A DNA stretch of 64,000 nucleotides. It comes from Rhizobium sp. WSM4643 (lineage in GTDB: Bacteria > Pseudomonadota > Alphaproteobacteria > Rhizobiales > Rhizobiaceae). The translations under genes and the position numbers were made by a program. Below are positions 17,272-26,844 of the stretch, piece by piece. Location of the stretch: NCBI RefSeq assembly GCF_025152745.1, contig NZ_CP104040.1, forward strand, positions 2,728,001 to 2,792,000, given 5' to 3'. The number at the start of each line of letters is the position of its first letter. The stretch's first letter is position 1. The notes under the pieces were generated by a model. That model searched no databases and was not told the DNA's origin. It saw only the letters and a list, made by a program, of their open reading frames with translations.

Positions 17272-18954
17272 CTATGAAGCCCCGGCGCAACCGGTGGGAA
17301 TCGAGAGAGGCTCTGCCGGCATCGCCTTGTCGATCGCGTAAAGCTTCGCGAAACCCGCATCCTCGATCAGCGTCAGGCCCGCCGGCATGAAGGTGCCGAC
17401 ATAGCGGTCGGGGAGATCGGCATTGGCAACGAGGATGAAATCGAAACGTCTGCGCCAGTCCGACAGATAGGGCGTGAAGCCTTTATATTCCTGCATCATT
17501 GCCGGGCATGAAAGCACGCCGATCGACAGCAGATTGCCCTCGGGAACCGCAATCTCAGACCATGGTGTCAGAACCGATAGCGGCTGCTTGCCTTTTGCGG
17601 TGAAGAGCGTCGGCACGAAGGCATGCGAGAAGGGCACAGCAAGCGTCGGCAGGTGCCAGAAAGTTTCCTCTCTCATGAAAAAATACCGGCTGGAGTAGGC
17701 AAAGCCGCTCACCGTCTCGGAGTCATGCTCCAGAGGCAGAACGGCTGCACCGGCCGGCAGCTTTTTCAGCACAGTCTCGACGGCAGCGACGTCCTTCTGT
17801 GCCAGCCACCAGTTCCAGCCGATCCAGCCGGTACGGCCGAAGACCGCGAGATTGATGATGAGCGCCAGTAACAGCGCCTGCCGGCGCTCGAGATTGGCGA
17901 AGGGGCACACCATCGCCATGGCGACGAGCGCCGTCATGATCGGAAAGCGCCAACTGATCCACCCGGTGCCGAGCATGTGGCGAGGCGAAACACAGGAGAG
18001 CAGCAGCAGGCCGCCGGCGGCGATGGCAAGCCCCACATGTACGCGAATGTCGCCCGCGCGTGCGGCGCGCGTGCAGATCAGCATCAGCGGCAGAAGCAGC
18101 ACGACATCCACCATCGGGATATAGGTAGTAACGGCGGAGAGCAAATTCATGACGATCAGGACGACGCCGTCGTTCCAGGCAAGGGCAAGGCCATTGCCAC
18201 CGGCGTTGGGCAAGGCTGGCGCACGGAGATAGAGCGCCAGCAGCGGCAGGACGCAGGCGCCAAGCGCCAGTGCCAACCGGCCGGCGAGCCTGAGCAGACC
18301 CGGTTTCGATCGCACTATATCTATGCGCCAGGAAAATTCGAGGCCGCAGACGATCGCCATATAGAAGCCGAGCGAGAAGAGGTGCATCACCGTGAGCAGC
18401 AGTGCGGCGGCGAGCCGCCAGGCAAAGACCAGGGCGGGATTTTTGCCCTGCAGCCGGAGGTCGACGCATGCGAAGGCGAGCGCCATGCCGAGGCCGATCT
18501 GGAAATTGATGAAGCCGCCGATCATGGTGGCGCACCAGCTAAGCGATAGCATGGCGGTCTGCCAGTGGTGCCGTCCGCCGAAAAGCGTGCGGTGCAGACC
18601 GATCGCGCCCAATGGCGGCAGCACGATCGCCAGGAAAAGCAAAGCCCGCGCAAGCCTGTCGGCACCGACAAGCGGCCCCAGCCAAGTGGCCAGAAGATCG
18701 ATCCCGACATTGGTGAAGGTGCGGTTCCAGTCGACCGCATAGATCTCAGGAAACGGCTGCTCGCCGATCCCGCCCGAAAGGAGCCAGATACGGGCGTAAT
18801 GATTGGGGTAATCGAGAATTGGCGGAAAGGGAAAAAGGAGAACCAAAGCCGCGGCAAGTCCGACGAAAGCGACGATCGCAACGGTGGAGTCCTGTCTGGC
18901 AATCAATTTCTCAGGCCCGGCTGCGGCCAAGGCAGGAGCGGCAATCCGGTCCAT
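17272..18954 (-). CDS. Multi-spanning membrane protein, GT-C-like
   Basis: A 560-residue protein with about ten hydrophobic segments between residues 25 and 400, then a soluble C-terminal part of about 150 residues. The layout (short loop after TM1 with FPPILDYPNHYARIW, acidic residue-bearing loop) resembles GT-C glycosyltransferases or the hypothetical partners of polyprenyl-phosphate sugar transferases. Its ATG overlaps the stop of the upstream GT2 gene (TAATG), so the two are translationally coupled. Likely role: transfer of a lipid-linked sugar to an envelope acceptor; inferred. Confidence 0.72.
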   Translation of the reverse strand: MDRIAAPALAAAGPEKLIARQDSTVAIVAFVGLAAALVLLFPFPPILDYPNHYARIWLLSGGIGEQPFPEIYAVDWNRTFTNVGIDLLATWLGPLVGADRLARALLFLAIVLPPLGAIGLHRTLFGGRHHWQTAMLSLSWCATMIGGFINFQIGLGMALAFACVDLRLQGKNPALVFAWRLAAALLLTVMHLFSLGFYMAIVCGLEFSWRIDIVRSKPGLLRLAGRLALALGACVLPLLALYLRAPALPNAGGNGLALAWNDGVVLIVMNLLSAVTTYIPMVDVVLLLPLMLICTRAARAGDIRVHVGLAIAAGGLLLLSCVSPRHMLGTGWISWRFPIMTALVAMAMVCPFANLERRQALLLALIINLAVFGRTGWIGWNWWLAQKDVAAVETVLKKLPAGAAVLPLEHDSETVSGFAYSSRYFFMREETFWHLPTLAVPFSHAFVPTLFTAKGKQPLSVLTPWSEIAVPEGNLLSIGVLSCPAMMQEYKGFTPYLSDWRRRFDFILVANADLPDRYVGTFMPAGLTLIEDAGFAKLYAIDKAMPAEPLSIPTGCAGAS

Positions 18955-20012
18955 TATCCGATCCGGCTGTTCTTTTGCGAGCGCGGCGGCTCTTCGGATG
19001 CAAAGGCCGCATCCAGCGCCGTGCGCCTGTCGCTGGCGCTCATCTCCGAGAAAGCGACCGACAGTTCTGCATGTTCACCGCCGCGCACCATCGTCTCGAC
19101 CATGAACATCGGCCGCTTCTTGCTCTCCTGCACCAGTCGGCCGAGATACTCGCCGATGATGCCGATGCAGATCAGCTGGATAGCGCTGAACGCGCTGACC
19201 GCGGCCATGATCGACGACCAGCCGGTCACCGTTTCGCCCTGCAGCCAGCGAATGAAGGTGTAGACGAGCAACGCGATCGCGACGCCGGCGCTGATCATGC
19301 CAAGCCATGTGCTGATGCGCAGTGGTGTCGTTGAAAAGCTGGTGATCGCATCCAGGGCAAAATTGATCATCTTGCGCAACGGATATTTCGTCGTGCCGGC
19401 AAAGCGGGCGTCACGCTCATAGGGGAGCGCGACCTGCTTGCCGCCGATCCAACTGACCATGCCACGGATAAAGCGATCGCGCTCCGGCATCGCCAGCAGG
19501 ATATCGACGACACGCCGGCGCATCAGCCGGAAATCACCGGTATCGCGTGGGATGGTCACGGAAGCGAGCCTGGAAAGGGCGCGATAGAAAAGCGAAGCGG
19601 AGGCGAGTTTGAACCAGCTTTCGCCCTGGCGGCGCGTACGCTGGCCGTAAACAACGTCGGCGCCGCGCTCCATGATCGGCATCATCATCAAAAGCAGCTC
19701 TGGCGGATCCTGAAGATCGGCATCGATCAAAAGCACGCGCTCGCCCCGCGACACGGCAAGACCCGCCGTCGATGCCAGCTGGTGGCCATGATTGCGCAGA
19801 AGACGAATACCGAGCACCTGCGGCACATCAGCCGCCAGGTCGGAAATGATCTCCCAGGTGCGGTCGGACGAGCCGTCATCGACGAGAATGAGCTCGAAGG
19901 CATCGCCGGCAACGCTATAAGCCGCGGCGGCGGCGCGGCGGCAGAATTCACGCAGGCCCTCTTCCTCGTTATAACAAGGCGCGACGATGGAAAGAAATGG
20001 TACTGGCGTCAT
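18954..20012 (-). CDS. GT2 family polyprenyl-phosphate glycosyltransferase (GtrB/ArnC-like)
   Basis: A 352-residue enzyme. The catalytic GT-A domain shows SIVAPCYNEEEGL, LVDDGSSDRTWE, LLIDADLQDPPEL (DXD-like) and GQRTRRQGESWFK. Two C-terminal membrane segments lie around residues 235-257 and 268-290, typical of GtrB/DPM1-like enzymes that load sugars on undecaprenyl phosphate. It is followed without gap by a GT-C-like membrane protein that could use the lipid-linked sugar. Confidence 0.9.
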   Translation of the reverse strand: MTPVPFLSIVAPCYNEEEGLREFCRRAAAAAYSVAGDAFELILVDDGSSDRTWEIISDLAADVPQVLGIRLLRNHGHQLASTAGLAVSRGERVLLIDADLQDPPELLLMMMPIMERGADVVYGQRTRRQGESWFKLASASLFYRALSRLASVTIPRDTGDFRLMRRRVVDILLAMPERDRFIRGMVSWIGGKQVALPYERDARFAGTTKYPLRKMINFALDAITSFSTTPLRISTWLGMISAGVAIALLVYTFIRWLQGETVTGWSSIMAAVSAFSAIQLICIGIIGEYLGRLVQESKKRPMFMVETMVRGGEHAELSVAFSEMSASDRRTALDAAFASEEPPRSQKNSRIG

Positions 20013-20165
20013 GCGGACATCGGGGCCTGCTGGATGTTTGGCGCCAGACTAGCGTGGAAAGGTCAAACATCTTTTAACGATGGGATGCCAAGTCACAAGG
20101 CCGACCTCCCCGCAGCCAGCGGGCCGTCGGTTCTCCCGACCGGACGCTGTCGGCCGCGCGGCGCG

Positions 20166-21074
20166 CTATTCCGCCGCCATGACCTCGCGGGCGCCGTCGA
20201 CATCGCGGGCCGGCGAGGCGCCGTAGAGGCGGCTGTATTCGCGGCTGAACTGCGACGGGCTTTGATAACCGACGCGGTGGCCGGCCGTGCCCGCATCGAG
20301 GCGCTCCACCAGCATCAGCCGGCGTGCCTCGTGCAGGCGAAGCTGCTTCTGATACTGCACCGGCGTCATCGCCGTGACCGATTTAAAGTGATGATGGAAG
20401 GACGACACGCTCATGCTGACGCGGTCGGCAAGGTCTTCGATGCGCAGTGGCCGCGCGAAATTCTCCTTCAGCCATGCGACGGCGCGCGCGACCCTGTTGC
20501 TGTGGCTGTCTGCAGTGGCAATATTGATCAGCCGCGCGCCATCCGGCCCGGTCAGCACCCGGTAGAGGATTTCCTGCTCGATCAGCGGCGCCATGGCAGG
20601 AATGTCGCCTGGACGATCGAGCAAGCGCAGCAGGCGGACGGCAGCATCCAGGAGCTCCGGCGGAGCGACGTTCACCGCCATCCCGCGCTGTCCGTCAGTA
20701 TCGGCGGCTGGGCGCGGAATATCGATCCGGCTGAGCAACTCCAGCAGCTTTTCCGAGTCGATTGCCAACCCCAGGCAGAGATGCGGAACCTCAGGGCTTG
20801 CCTCCGTGACGCGCCAGGCGACCGGCAGGTCGAGCGAGGTCAGCAGATAGTCCCCAGTCCCGTAGCTGATAAGTTCCGCGCCGAGGCGCAGGCTCTTGGC
20901 CCCCTGCAGGACAAAGGCAAAACAGGGCCGGTAGCTGCTGTGCAGCGGATCGCTGGGCTTGGACCGACGGCTGATGTGAAGATTGCCGATATCAGTCGCA
21001 AACTCGCCGTCACCAGCCGCGAAGCGCATCGCGATATCGACAATTTCCTGATAGGGGCTGAAGGGCAAAGTCAT
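20166..21074 (-). CDS. AraC family transcriptional regulator
   Basis: A 302-residue protein with an N-terminal AraC_N-type sensor domain (residues 20-180, including CFAFVLQGAKSLRLG) and a C-terminal double helix-turn-helix (RIEDLADRVSMSVSSFHHHF, then VGYQSPSQFSREYSRLYG). It is divergent from the alcohol dehydrogenase gene across about 200 bases, the arrangement seen for YqhC/YqhD-type aldehyde responses; that it activates the dehydrogenase is inferred. Confidence 0.92.
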   Translation of the reverse strand: MTLPFSPYQEIVDIAMRFAAGDGEFATDIGNLHISRRSKPSDPLHSSYRPCFAFVLQGAKSLRLGAELISYGTGDYLLTSLDLPVAWRVTEASPEVPHLCLGLAIDSEKLLELLSRIDIPRPAADTDGQRGMAVNVAPPELLDAAVRLLRLLDRPGDIPAMAPLIEQEILYRVLTGPDGARLINIATADSHSNRVARAVAWLKENFARPLRIEDLADRVSMSVSSFHHHFKSVTAMTPVQYQKQLRLHEARRLMLVERLDAGTAGHRVGYQSPSQFSREYSRLYGASPARDVDGAREVMAAE

Positions 21075-21278
21075 GCGGCAATTCTTTCTGTCAATTGTCT
21101 GACGCCGGCGATACCGCTCTTATCTAGAGTGCCTTGGCCATTTCACAAACAGGCCGGCGCCTCACTTTTGCAGGATCGTGCAAAAAGCTGAGAGGATCGC
21201 TCTAACTCTCTGCCGCCGTTCCGGGCAATAGTCCACCATCTCTTTCAACCCCCACCACAATCGAAAAGGATGGTTCCC

Positions 21279-22325
21279 ATGCCTATTGCAAGAGGCTACG
21301 CCGCGACCGACGCTTCCAAGCCGCTGACCCCTTTCACCTTCGAACGCCGCAATCCGAACCCCGATGACGTCGTGATCGACATCAAGTTTGCCGGCATCTG
21401 CCATTCGGACATCCACACTGTCCGCAACGAATGGAAGAACGCCGTCTATCCGATCGTGCCGGGCCATGAGATCGCCGGCATCGTCTCGGCCGTCGGTTCC
21501 GATGTGACCAAATTCAAGGTCGGCGATCGCGTCGGCGTCGGCTGCTTCGTCGATTCCTGCATCGGCTGCGTCGAGCGCGACCTCGATCGGGAACAGTATA
21601 TGCCGGGGCTCGCCGGCACTTACAATGACTTCGAAGCCGACCGGAAGACACGCACCCAGGGCGGCTATTCCGACTCGATCGTCGTCAGGGAAGGCTATGT
21701 CATGTCCATTCCGGACAATCTGCCGCTCGACGCCTCCGCGCCGCTGCTCTGCGCCGGCATCACGCTCTACTCGCCGCTGCGACACTGGAATGCCGGCCCC
21801 GGCAAGAAGGTCGCGATCGTCGGCATGGGCGGTCTCGGCCATATGGGCGTCAAGCTCGGCGCCGCCATGGGCGCCGATATCACCGTTCTTTCCCAGAGCC
21901 TTTCCAAGAAGGAAGATGGGCTGAAGCTCGGCGCCAAGGAATATTACGCCACCAACGACCCGGAAACCTTCACGAAGCTCGCCGGCACTTTCGACCTGAT
22001 CATCTGCACCGTCAGCGCCGAGATCGACTGGAATGCCTATCTCGGCCTGCTGACGGTGGATGGTTCCTTCGTGGTGGTCGGCGCCCCGGAAAACCCAATC
22101 CCCGTGCATGCCTTCGCGATCATCCCGGGCCGCAAGAGCATATCGGGCTCGATGATCGGCTCGATCAAAGAAACCCAGGAAATGCTCGACTTCTGCGGCG
22201 CGCACAACATCGTCTCCGAGATCGAGAAGATCAACATCCAGCAGGTCAACGAAGCCTATGAACGCGTCCTGAAAAGCGACGTCCGCTACCGCTTCGTCAT
22301 CGACATCGCCTCGCTGGCGGCCTGA
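21279..22325 (+). CDS. Zinc-type NAD(P)-dependent alcohol/aldehyde reductase (YahK-like)
   Basis: A 348-residue medium-chain dehydrogenase of the cinnamyl-alcohol dehydrogenase group. Catalytic zinc ligands are in [19 protein letters not shown] and the later LLCAGITLY cysteine; the Rossmann loop is [11 protein letters not shown]. The structural-zinc loop is degenerate: [14 protein letters not shown], then EQYMPG, retains only two of the four cysteines. The ATG at 21279 is preferred over 21270 because AAAAGGA at 21264-21270 is then correctly spaced. Likely detoxifies aldehydes; divergent AraC gene is the probable regulator. Confidence 0.9.
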   Translation: MPIARGYAATDASKPLTPFTFERRNPNPDDVVIDIKFAGICHSDIHTVRNEWKNAVYPIVPGHEIAGIVSAVGSDVTKFKVGDRVGVGCFVDSCIGCVERDLDREQYMPGLAGTYNDFEADRKTRTQGGYSDSIVVREGYVMSIPDNLPLDASAPLLCAGITLYSPLRHWNAGPGKKVAIVGMGGLGHMGVKLGAAMGADITVLSQSLSKKEDGLKLGAKEYYATNDPETFTKLAGTFDLIICTVSAEIDWNAYLGLLTVDGSFVVVGAPENPIPVHAFAIIPGRKSISGSMIGSIKETQEMLDFCGAHNIVSEIEKINIQQVNEAYERVLKSDVRYRFVIDIASLAA

Positions 22326-22333
22326 AGAATGGG

Positions 22334-22361
22334 AGGCGGCTCCTTCGGGAGCCGCCTTTTT
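22334..22361 (+). terminator. Rho-independent terminator of the alcohol dehydrogenase gene
   Basis: AGGCGGCTCC and GGAGCCGCCT form a perfect 10-base stem closed by the stable TTCG loop and followed by a run of five Ts, nine bases after the stop codon. Confidence 0.95.
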
Positions 22362-22383
22362 GATAACGGCATCCTCAATCCGT

Positions 22384-22512
22384 CCTCATGCAGAGGCGCC
22401 TAGCCCCTAGGGCGAAGCCTCGAAGCATCACCCGCAAACGCCGCTCCTGCCCGCCGCGTCAGAGCGCCCGCCCCGTGCTTCGAGGCTTCGGCCTCCGCAC
22501 CTCAGCATGAGG
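22384..22512. repeat. Dispersed palindromic repeat reaching into the GTPase 3' end
   Basis: Nested inverted repeats: CCTCATGC (22384) pairs with GCATGAGG (22505), and GCCTCGAAGCA (22417) pairs with TGCTTCGAGGC (22476). The right arm overlaps the last codons and stop of the downstream minus-strand GTPase gene, so the repeat supplies its C-terminal residues. Confidence 0.7.
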
Positions 22513-24457
22513 CTCTCGTGGACTGCAGCCGCAGCAGATATTCGACTGGTTTGAACGGATCGGGGCCTGAACGCTGGCGCGAACGTGGCGGGCCGGCCAT
22601 CGGGGCATAATGGTCGAAAGAGGTTTCCATTATCCCCGCCCCGCTTGTCAGGCCCGGCAATTGCTGCTGGACGCTCTGGATCATCGCGGACGCTATGGTG
22701 CCTTCCAGCCGGACCATGCCGTCGGCAATCACGGAATCCCTCATCATCGCAGCAGATTTCGCAAGCAGGGTCAGCAAGCCGCTCAAGCTCTCCGCGGGCG
22801 CTTCAAGATGAAAGCGGTCGATCGGCTCGCAGAGGACAGTTTGCGCGGCCGACAGTGCATCTGCCAGCACCCAAGGCGTGAGCTGCCGGAAATCGGCGGC
22901 AGTGCTTGCAGGCGAGCTGTGCCGAGCTGCCGTCATCGCCACGTGGCAATCGATAACCTGCCAGCCGAAAATCCCCTGCTTCAGGGTTTCGAACACGGTT
23001 TCCTCGACCGCTCGATAGAAGGCTACAGGCATCTGGCCGACATCCACTTCGAGCGCAAAGCTGTTGCCCGCCCCGGGAGGGCGCGACTCGACGCGCAGGC
23101 CGACGGTTGCCAGGAAGGGATTGGGCTCCTTGAAGAGGATCTGCAGGCCTTCCCCGGTTCCCGCAAGCCTTTCCACTAAGATGACCGTGCTTTCCTCGAA
23201 CACGGCCTCAAGGCCGAAATCCGTCAGCAGGGTCGATTGGACGACCTCCTTCTGCACCTCGCCATAGAGTGACACGAAAACTTCGTCCGCCTCCTCGTTT
23301 CGACGCAGATTGATCAAGGGATCCTGTTCGGCCATCTGGTTCAGCGCCAGCCAGAGGGCCGCCTTGCCGGAAGGCCGCCGGGCAAGGACGCGAGTTTCGA
23401 GGCTGGGCGGGGCAAACTGCGGCCGCCCACCCGCGAGCAGGTCGCCGCCCACCGCATCCCCGATACGGGCGCCGGCAAGGCCGCTGATGCGCGCGATCTG
23501 CCCGGCGCGGAAGCTTGCGGCGCCATGAACCCGGCCGGCCTCGAAAACCTCGATCGCGGTCGCTCTTTCCGGGCCTTTGGGCAAACCCAGATGTTGCCGG
23601 AGCCGGACCGTGCCCGACGTCAGGTACATATAGGCCAGCTTTTCACCGCCCCAACCGCGTTCGATCTTGAAGATTTTTCCGGCAATCGGCCCGTCCGGAT
23701 CGAGGCGCCGGCCGGGCAATATCGTCGCGATGGCCGATGTCAGGGCCGGCACGCCGACGCCCGTCGTTGCCGCACCTGCGAGGACAGGATGCACCAGACC
23801 GCTCGCGACCTGATCGGTCAGGCAGCGCTCAAGCCTATCCGCCGTCAGGCGATCGGGCGTCAAAACGTAATCGTCCAGCAGCGTCTCGTCATTCTCCGCG
23901 AGTGCTTCGCAGAGCGGCGTGAAAAACGGTTCGCATCCGGGGGCCAACGCCTCCACCCTGGCAAGCCTGCTGCCGGCATCGATAACGGAAGACATCGCGA
24001 TGGGGCGAACGAGCAATTGGCTGGCAAGAGCCTTCAGCACGTCCTCATACCTCGCGCCGAGACGATCGACCTTGTTGACGAAAAAGATGAAGGGAACGCC
24101 AAGCCGCCGCAGCGCCCGTACCAGAACTCGCGTCTGGGCCTGTACGCCTTCGACCGCCGAAACGACGACGACTGCGGCATCCAGCAATCCGAGCACCCGC
24201 TCGACCTCGGCGATGAAATCCGGGTGACCGGGCGTGTCGATGAGATTGACGATCCTGTCGCCGACCGTGAACGACACCACCGCGGTCCTGATCGTGATGC
24301 CGCGTTGCCGTTCGAGCTCGAGAGTGTCCGTCTGTGTATTGCCGGTATCGACGCTGCCAAGTTTGTCGATGACGCCGGCGTCAAAAAGCAATCTTTCGGT
24401 AAGGCTAGTCTTGCCTGCATCCACGTGGGCGAGGATGCCCAGATTCAAAGTGCGCAT
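22502..24457 (-). CDS. TetM/OtrA-like ribosomal protection GTPase
   Basis: A 651-residue EF-G-like GTPase. G motifs are clear: AHVDAGKTSLTERLL (G1), RGITIRTA (G2 region), IDTPGHPDF (G3), FVNKVDR (G4). Total length and the domain order match the TetM/TetO/OtrA ribosomal protection group, which release tetracycline from the ribosome, rather than EF-G (about 700 residues). Whether this chromosomal copy confers resistance is not known from sequence. The C-terminal end runs into a dispersed repeat. Confidence 0.88.
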   Translation of the reverse strand: MRTLNLGILAHVDAGKTSLTERLLFDAGVIDKLGSVDTGNTQTDTLELERQRGITIRTAVVSFTVGDRIVNLIDTPGHPDFIAEVERVLGLLDAAVVVVSAVEGVQAQTRVLVRALRRLGVPFIFFVNKVDRLGARYEDVLKALASQLLVRPIAMSSVIDAGSRLARVEALAPGCEPFFTPLCEALAENDETLLDDYVLTPDRLTADRLERCLTDQVASGLVHPVLAGAATTGVGVPALTSAIATILPGRRLDPDGPIAGKIFKIERGWGGEKLAYMYLTSGTVRLRQHLGLPKGPERATAIEVFEAGRVHGAASFRAGQIARISGLAGARIGDAVGGDLLAGGRPQFAPPSLETRVLARRPSGKAALWLALNQMAEQDPLINLRRNEEADEVFVSLYGEVQKEVVQSTLLTDFGLEAVFEESTVILVERLAGTGEGLQILFKEPNPFLATVGLRVESRPPGAGNSFALEVDVGQMPVAFYRAVEETVFETLKQGIFGWQVIDCHVAMTAARHSSPASTAADFRQLTPWVLADALSAAQTVLCEPIDRFHLEAPAESLSGLLTLLAKSAAMMRDSVIADGMVRLEGTIASAMIQSVQQQLPGLTSGAGIMETSFDHYAPMAGPPRSRQRSGPDPFKPVEYLLRLQSTRASC

Positions 24458-24666
24458 GAACCACCAACTTCTCAGAATTTCGAATGTGATTTTCGTGAGA
24501 AGTGAATCGGCGCATTGGAACCTCTACCTGGTGATGGCGACGGCTGGATGCAGAACCCCCGGTGGTGGGGAGACGCGGGCGGAATGCTAAGGGCGTGTGC
24601 GGAGATATGTCAAGCTTGGGCGTATCACGTTCACGCGTGGGCGCGCTCGTGGCTGGTTTCATGGAA

Positions 24667-24853
24667 CGGCGTGCCGTGACCGCCCCCCTCTGCCCCCACA
24701 GGTGGGGAGATTAGCTGGGGTCGCCGGCTTCCCCAAACAACTGACGTCAAAGCTGGGTGAAACGTTAGAGAGACGGGACGGTTTCGCCACTTGTGATCTC
24801 CCCACTTGTGGGGGAGATGCCCGGCAGGGCAGAGGGGGGTGCCCGCGGCATGC
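24667..24853. repeat. Large imperfect inverted repeat between GTPase and NDH-2 genes
   Basis: The 434-base gap 24458-24891 is dominated by this element. CCCCCCTCTGCC (24683) pairs with GGCAGAGGGGGG (24828), and CTCCCCAC/GTGGGGAG blocks lie inside. The flanks GGCGTGCC and GGCATGCC extend the symmetry. It is non-coding and resembles other dispersed rhizobial repeats. Nothing else was seen in the gap. Confidence 0.7.
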
Positions 24854-24891
24854 CTTCTCCTGCTGTCCCGAACATGACCCGAAGAAGGGCT

Positions 24892-26157
24892 TTACCCCTC
24901 CTCCCGCATCGTCTCCCGCTGTGTAATCAGCCGCGCGCTGTGCTGGCCGCTCAGATAGATCCACAGCCAGCTCCAGGCGACGGAGAAGCGCGAGCGAGTG
25001 CCGATCAGGAAGTAAATATGGGCAAGTCCCCAGATCCACCAGGCGATCCAGCCCTTCAGCTTGATCCGGCCGAAATCGATGATCGCGGCACTCTTGCCGA
25101 TCGTCGCCAGGCTGCCCTGATGCCAGTAGCGGAAGGGCGCCGGCGCCGGTTTGCCGGACAGGCGGGCGCGGATCACCTTGGCGACGTATCCGCCCTGCTG
25201 TTTGGCGGCCGGCGCAATGCCCGGCACCGGTTTGCCGTCCTCGCGCATGACCGATGCGGTATCGCCGACGACGAAGACGTCGGGCAGCCCCGGCGCGCTC
25301 AGATCCTTCTCGACCACGACGCGGCCCGCCCGGTCGGCCGCAACGTCGAGCCACCTTGCCGCCGGCGAGGCGGTGACGCCGGCTGCCCAGACGATCGTCC
25401 GGCTGGCAACGAAGGTCTCGCCGATCTTCACGCCGTCGGCGTTGCATTCGGTCACCGGTTTGCCGAGATGGATCTCGACCCCGAGCTTCTCCAGCGCCTT
25501 CTGCGCATAGGCCGAAAGCTCCTCGGCGAAGGTCGGCAGCACCCGCGGGCCAGCTTCGGCGAGCACGACGCGGGTCTTGCGCGTGTCGATGTTGCGGAAC
25601 TCCTTGGGCAACGTGAAATGCGCGAGCTCGGCAATGATGCCGGCCAACTCGACGCCGGTCGGCCCGGCCCCGACGATGGTGAAGGTCAGCAGCGCGTCGC
25701 GTGCAGCGGGATCGCTCTCCATCTCCGCTCGCTCGAAGGCGAGCAGCACGCGCCGGCGGATCGTCGTCGCATCCTCCAGCGTCTTCAGGCCGGGCGCCAC
25801 CGGCTCCCATTCGTCATGGCCGAAATAGGCATGCGTCGCCCCGGTCGCCAGCACCAGCGTATCGTAACCAAGAGTCATGCCGTTGCGTAAGGAAACCGTC
25901 TTCGCACCGCTGTCCACGCTCGTGACCTCTCCGAGCAGCACCGTCACGTCAGGCCGGTCGGCATAGAGGCGGCGGATCGGCCAGGCGATCTCCGAGGTGG
26001 AGAGAATGGTGGTCGCTACCTGATAGAGCAGCGGCTGGAAGAGATGGTGATTGCGCCGGTCGACCAGCGTGATCTTGACGCCGGCACCCTTCAACCCGTT
26101 GACGAGCTGCAACCCGCCGAAACCACCGCCGACAACGACGACATGATGATCGCTCAT
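24892..26157 (-). CDS. ndh: Type II NADH dehydrogenase
   Basis: A 421-residue FAD enzyme that passes electrons from NADH to quinone without pumping protons. The two nucleotide loops are VVVGGGFGGLQLV (FAD, N-terminus) and TIVGAGPTGVELAG (NADH, about residue 165). VFVVGDTAS and AAKQQGGYVA are conserved NDH-2 segments. A C-terminal hydrophobic/amphipathic region (WIAWWIWGLAHIYFL) would anchor it to the inner membrane. No neighbour suggests a special role. Confidence 0.92.
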   Translation of the reverse strand: MSDHHVVVVGGGFGGLQLVNGLKGAGVKITLVDRRNHHLFQPLLYQVATTILSTSEIAWPIRRLYADRPDVTVLLGEVTSVDSGAKTVSLRNGMTLGYDTLVLATGATHAYFGHDEWEPVAPGLKTLEDATTIRRRVLLAFERAEMESDPAARDALLTFTIVGAGPTGVELAGIIAELAHFTLPKEFRNIDTRKTRVVLAEAGPRVLPTFAEELSAYAQKALEKLGVEIHLGKPVTECNADGVKIGETFVASRTIVWAAGVTASPAARWLDVAADRAGRVVVEKDLSAPGLPDVFVVGDTASVMREDGKPVPGIAPAAKQQGGYVAKVIRARLSGKPAPAPFRYWHQGSLATIGKSAAIIDFGRIKLKGWIAWWIWGLAHIYFLIGTRSRFSVAWSWLWIYLSGQHSARLITQRETMREEG

Positions 26158-26271
26158 GACCTACCCCTTTTGCGCCATTTCGCTCAAAGCCAATGTGGCC
26201 CTCGCCGCGATGGTTGCAACTGCCGTTTCGGCATGCCTGCCCTGCGCCGCCGACAGCCGACGGCGCCGGGT

Positions 26272-26817
26272 TTATTGGCTTCGCCTGCAGTCCGACCTCG
26301 CTTTTTGCAGAATGCTGTAAACCTGTTGTGCATTGTCGATCCCCAAAAGCTGAGGCTCATTGGCAAGGGCGGGTGTCCAGCCGCTCATCCGTCGGTTGGA
26401 CCGGACGCCGAACTTGATCGTACCCCTGCCGCGGGTGCCCTCTTCAAGGCTGATCGAGGGCAGAAGTTCATGCCCGCTGGAGTATAAATTCCGAAAGAAC
26501 CCGCTTCTGCGAATGATGACGCGTCTGTCTGTCACCATATATACCGTCCTCGCCCGCGCGGCCGCATCGACGAAAAAACGTCCCGCGATGATGTAGAGGC
26601 CCATCAGCGCAAACAGACTAAGCCACAATTTCTTAGAAACCGGCTCATCCCCAATGACGGCGGCAAATGCGAGAACATTCGCAAAGCCGCCCCAGAGAAG
26701 CGAAAACGGAATGAGGAGGCGATCTCGTGATGTCAGGAAAAATCCCTGTGCGGGACGCCCTGACCAGAGAAGCTTTTCCCCCCGCATGAAATCACGATTG
26801 ATATTGCCATTGCCCAT
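26272..26817 (-). CDS. Membrane protein with bacterial PH-like domain
   Basis: A 181-residue protein. The N-terminus FMRGEKLLWSGRPAQG is typical of bPH-domain proteins; two membrane segments follow (residues 34-56 and 65-82), then YMVTDRRVIIRRSGFFRN begins the PH-like fold. No signal peptide. Function unknown; such proteins are usually of unknown role in the envelope. Confidence 0.78.
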   Translation of the reverse strand: MGNGNINRDFMRGEKLLWSGRPAQGFFLTSRDRLLIPFSLLWGGFANVLAFAAVIGDEPVSKKLWLSLFALMGLYIIAGRFFVDAAARARTVYMVTDRRVIIRRSGFFRNLYSSGHELLPSISLEEGTRGRGTIKFGVRSNRRMSGWTPALANEPQLLGIDNAQQVYSILQKARSDCRRSQ

Positions 26818-26844
26818 ATGATTGCAGCTCTTAAAAACACCGGC

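Noticed and set aside
21162..22205. 347-codon minus-strand frame opposite the alcohol dehydrogenase
   Set aside because: Antisense shadow of a clear enzyme gene; D/G/A-rich translation without motifs.
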